This document shows positions 62,346 to 64,000 of a stretch of DNA of 64,000 nt, in pieces. This stretch comes from Monoplex corrugatus. Its lineage: Eukaryota > Mollusca > Gastropoda > Littorinimorpha > Ranellidae. The notes beneath the pieces are model-generated. The model was not told the origin of the DNA. It saw only the letters and a list, made by a program, of their open reading frames with translations, and searched no databases. Position 1 is the stretch's first letter, and each line of letters starts with the position of its first letter. A program made the position numbers and the translations under genes. The stretch lies in the NCBI GenBank assembly GCA_030674185.1, contig CM060314.1, forward strand, positions 19,344,587-19,408,586, in the 5' to 3' direction.

Positions 62346-62529
62346 CAGTGAGTGCAATAAGTCCTTCTTGAACAAATTCAAGACTCCTTGAATCCCATCG
62401 GTCTAGTCCAAAATTACTGTGTGATTTTCTGGCCCCAACCGGCTCCTCTCTTTTCTGCTTATTTGTTCCACAGTAAGTCACCGTTCATTTTATATGTCTG
62501 GTCCATACAACTGGAATGAGCTTACCCTG

Positions 62530-64000
62530 TCTTTTCAACAGTTACAAGCTCACTCTTCCTTAGAGTCTAATTCAAAGACACACATGCACAACAAGCTCAC
62601 TCTTCCTTACAGTCTAATTCAAAGACACACAACAAGCTCACTCTTCCTTAGAGTCTAATTCAAAGACACACATCAAGCTCACTCTTCCTTACATTCTAAT
62701 TCAAAGACACACAACAAGTTCACTCTTCCTTACAGTCTAATTCAAAGACACACAACAAGCTCACTCTTCCTTAGAGTCTAATTCAAAGACACAGATCAAG
62801 CTCACTCTTCCTTAGAGTCTAATTCAAAGACACACAACAAGCTCACTCTTCCTTATAGTCTAATTCAAAGACACACAACAAGCTCACTCTTCCTTACAGT
62901 CTAATTCAAACAAACACAACAAGCTCACTCTTTCTTAGACTTAGTCTAATTCAAAGACACACAACAAGCTCACTCTTCCTTAGACTTAGAGTCTAATTCA
63001 AAGACACACAACAAGCTCACTCTTTCTTAGACTTAGAGTCTAATTCAAAGACACACAACAAGCTCACTCTTCTTACTTAGATCTAATTCAAGACACCACA
63101 GTCTACCTTCTAAGTCAATTCAGACAACAACAAGCTCACTCTTCCTTAGAGTCTAATTCAAAGACAACAACAAGCTCACTCTTCCTTACATTCTAATTCA
63201 AAGACACACAACAAGCTCACTCTTCCTTACATTCTAATTCAAAGACACACAACAAGCTCACTCTTCCTTAATTCTAATTCAAAGACACACAACAAGCTCA
63301 CTCTTCCTTTAGTCTAATTCAAAGACACACAACAAGCTCACTCTTCCTTAGACTTAGAGTCTAATTCAAAGACACACAACAAGCTCACTCTTTCTTAGAC
63401 TTAGAGTCTAATTCAAAGACACACAACAAGCTCACTCTTCCTTAGAGTCTAATTCAAAGACACACAACAAGCTCACTCTTCCTTACAGTCTAATTCAAAG
63501 ACATACAACAAGCTCACTCTTCCTTACATTCAATTCAAAGACACACACAAGCTCACTCTTCCTTACATTCCTAATTCAACAGACACACACAAGCTCACTC
63601 TTCCTTACAGTTCTAATTCAAAGACAACACAACAAGCTCACTCTTCCTTAGAGTCTAATTCAAAGACACACAACAAGCTCACTCTTCCTTAAGTCTAATT
63701 CAAAGAACACAACAAGCTCACTCTTCCTTACATCTAATCAAGACACACAACAAGCTCACTCTTCCTTATAGTCTAATTCAAAGACACACAACAAGCTCAC
63801 TCTTCCTTACAGTCTAATTCAAACAAACACAACAAGCTCACTCTTTCTTAGACTTAGTCTAATTCAAAGACACACAACAAGCTCACTCTTCCTTAGAGTC
63901 TAATTCAAAGACACACAACAAGCTCACTCTTTCTTAGACTTAGAGTCTAATTCAAAGACACACAACAAGCTCACTCTTCCTTAGAGTCTAATTCAAAGAC
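62530..64000. repeat. About 40 bp minisatellite, open at the window end
   Basis: About 35 units of ACAAGCTCACTCTTCCTTAG, AGTCTAATTCAAAGACACAC. Some units carry an extra acttag block, others single-base losses (worst at 63070-63130). Blocks of variant order recur, for example 62830-62970 and 63755-63860. Runs past 64000. Confidence 0.95.

Noticed and set aside
62530..64000. CRISPR-like regular repeat array
   Set aside because: Units are contiguous with no unique spacers, in eukaryotic DNA; a minisatellite.

Overview
This is AT-rich eukaryotic DNA with large introns, GT-AG splice sites and very many interspersed and simple repeats. The repeats, including tRNA-derived SINEs, TTAA-flanked foldback MITEs, several non-LTR retrotransposon families and a RAG1-N-terminal-like protein of the kind described as N-RAG-TP in Aplysia, suggest a lophotrochozoan, most likely a marine gastropod mollusc. 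The species call is inference. No prokaryotic features are present.

The only clear host gene is STIM (stromal interaction molecule, the ER calcium sensor of store-operated calcium entry). It lies on the minus strand from 33102 down to about 1742. Eleven exons were delimited by hand with consistent splice phases. In transcript order they encode the cysteine pair and canonical EF-hand, the hidden EF-hand, two SAM exons, the TM segment with the start of CC1, a short CC1 exon, CC1 end plus SOAR/CAD helices, the basic SOAR segment, the end of SOAR, a linker, and a C-terminal exon. The signal-peptide exon was not found and should lie above 33102 or outside the window. The introns are filled with microsatellites, minisatellites (45 bp units at 12960-14997, 46 bp at 32380-32820, about 53 bp at 29820-30290), SINEs, LINE fragments, MITEs and a 1.07 kb piggyBac-like remnant (25503-26572).

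From 35 kb to 57 kb the sequence is mobile-element and duplication territory. A truncated LINE lies at 35195-37150. A segmental duplication of about 5.8 kb follows: copy 1 is 39650-51487 and copy 2 is 51695-57415. Each copy carries a minus-strand gene with the RAG1 N-terminal zinc-binding pattern followed by acidic repeats, four in copy 1 and one in copy 2. Copy 1 is interrupted at 45450-51359 by a near full-length CR1/L2-type LINE with a PHD-finger ORF1 and an endonuclease/RT ORF2. The LINE was itself hit by at least four later insertions, most with readable target-site duplications. Copy 2 keeps the empty target site, so the order of events can be read.

From 57.4 kb to the end the window holds long GT tracts, SINEs, one more copy of a 540 bp repeat, a TTAA MITE and a roughly 40 bp minisatellite (62530-64000) that runs off the edge. 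The two ideas most worth following are the RAG1-N-like gene pair with its repeat expansion, and the abundant TTAA foldback family that sits beside a piggyBac remnant.
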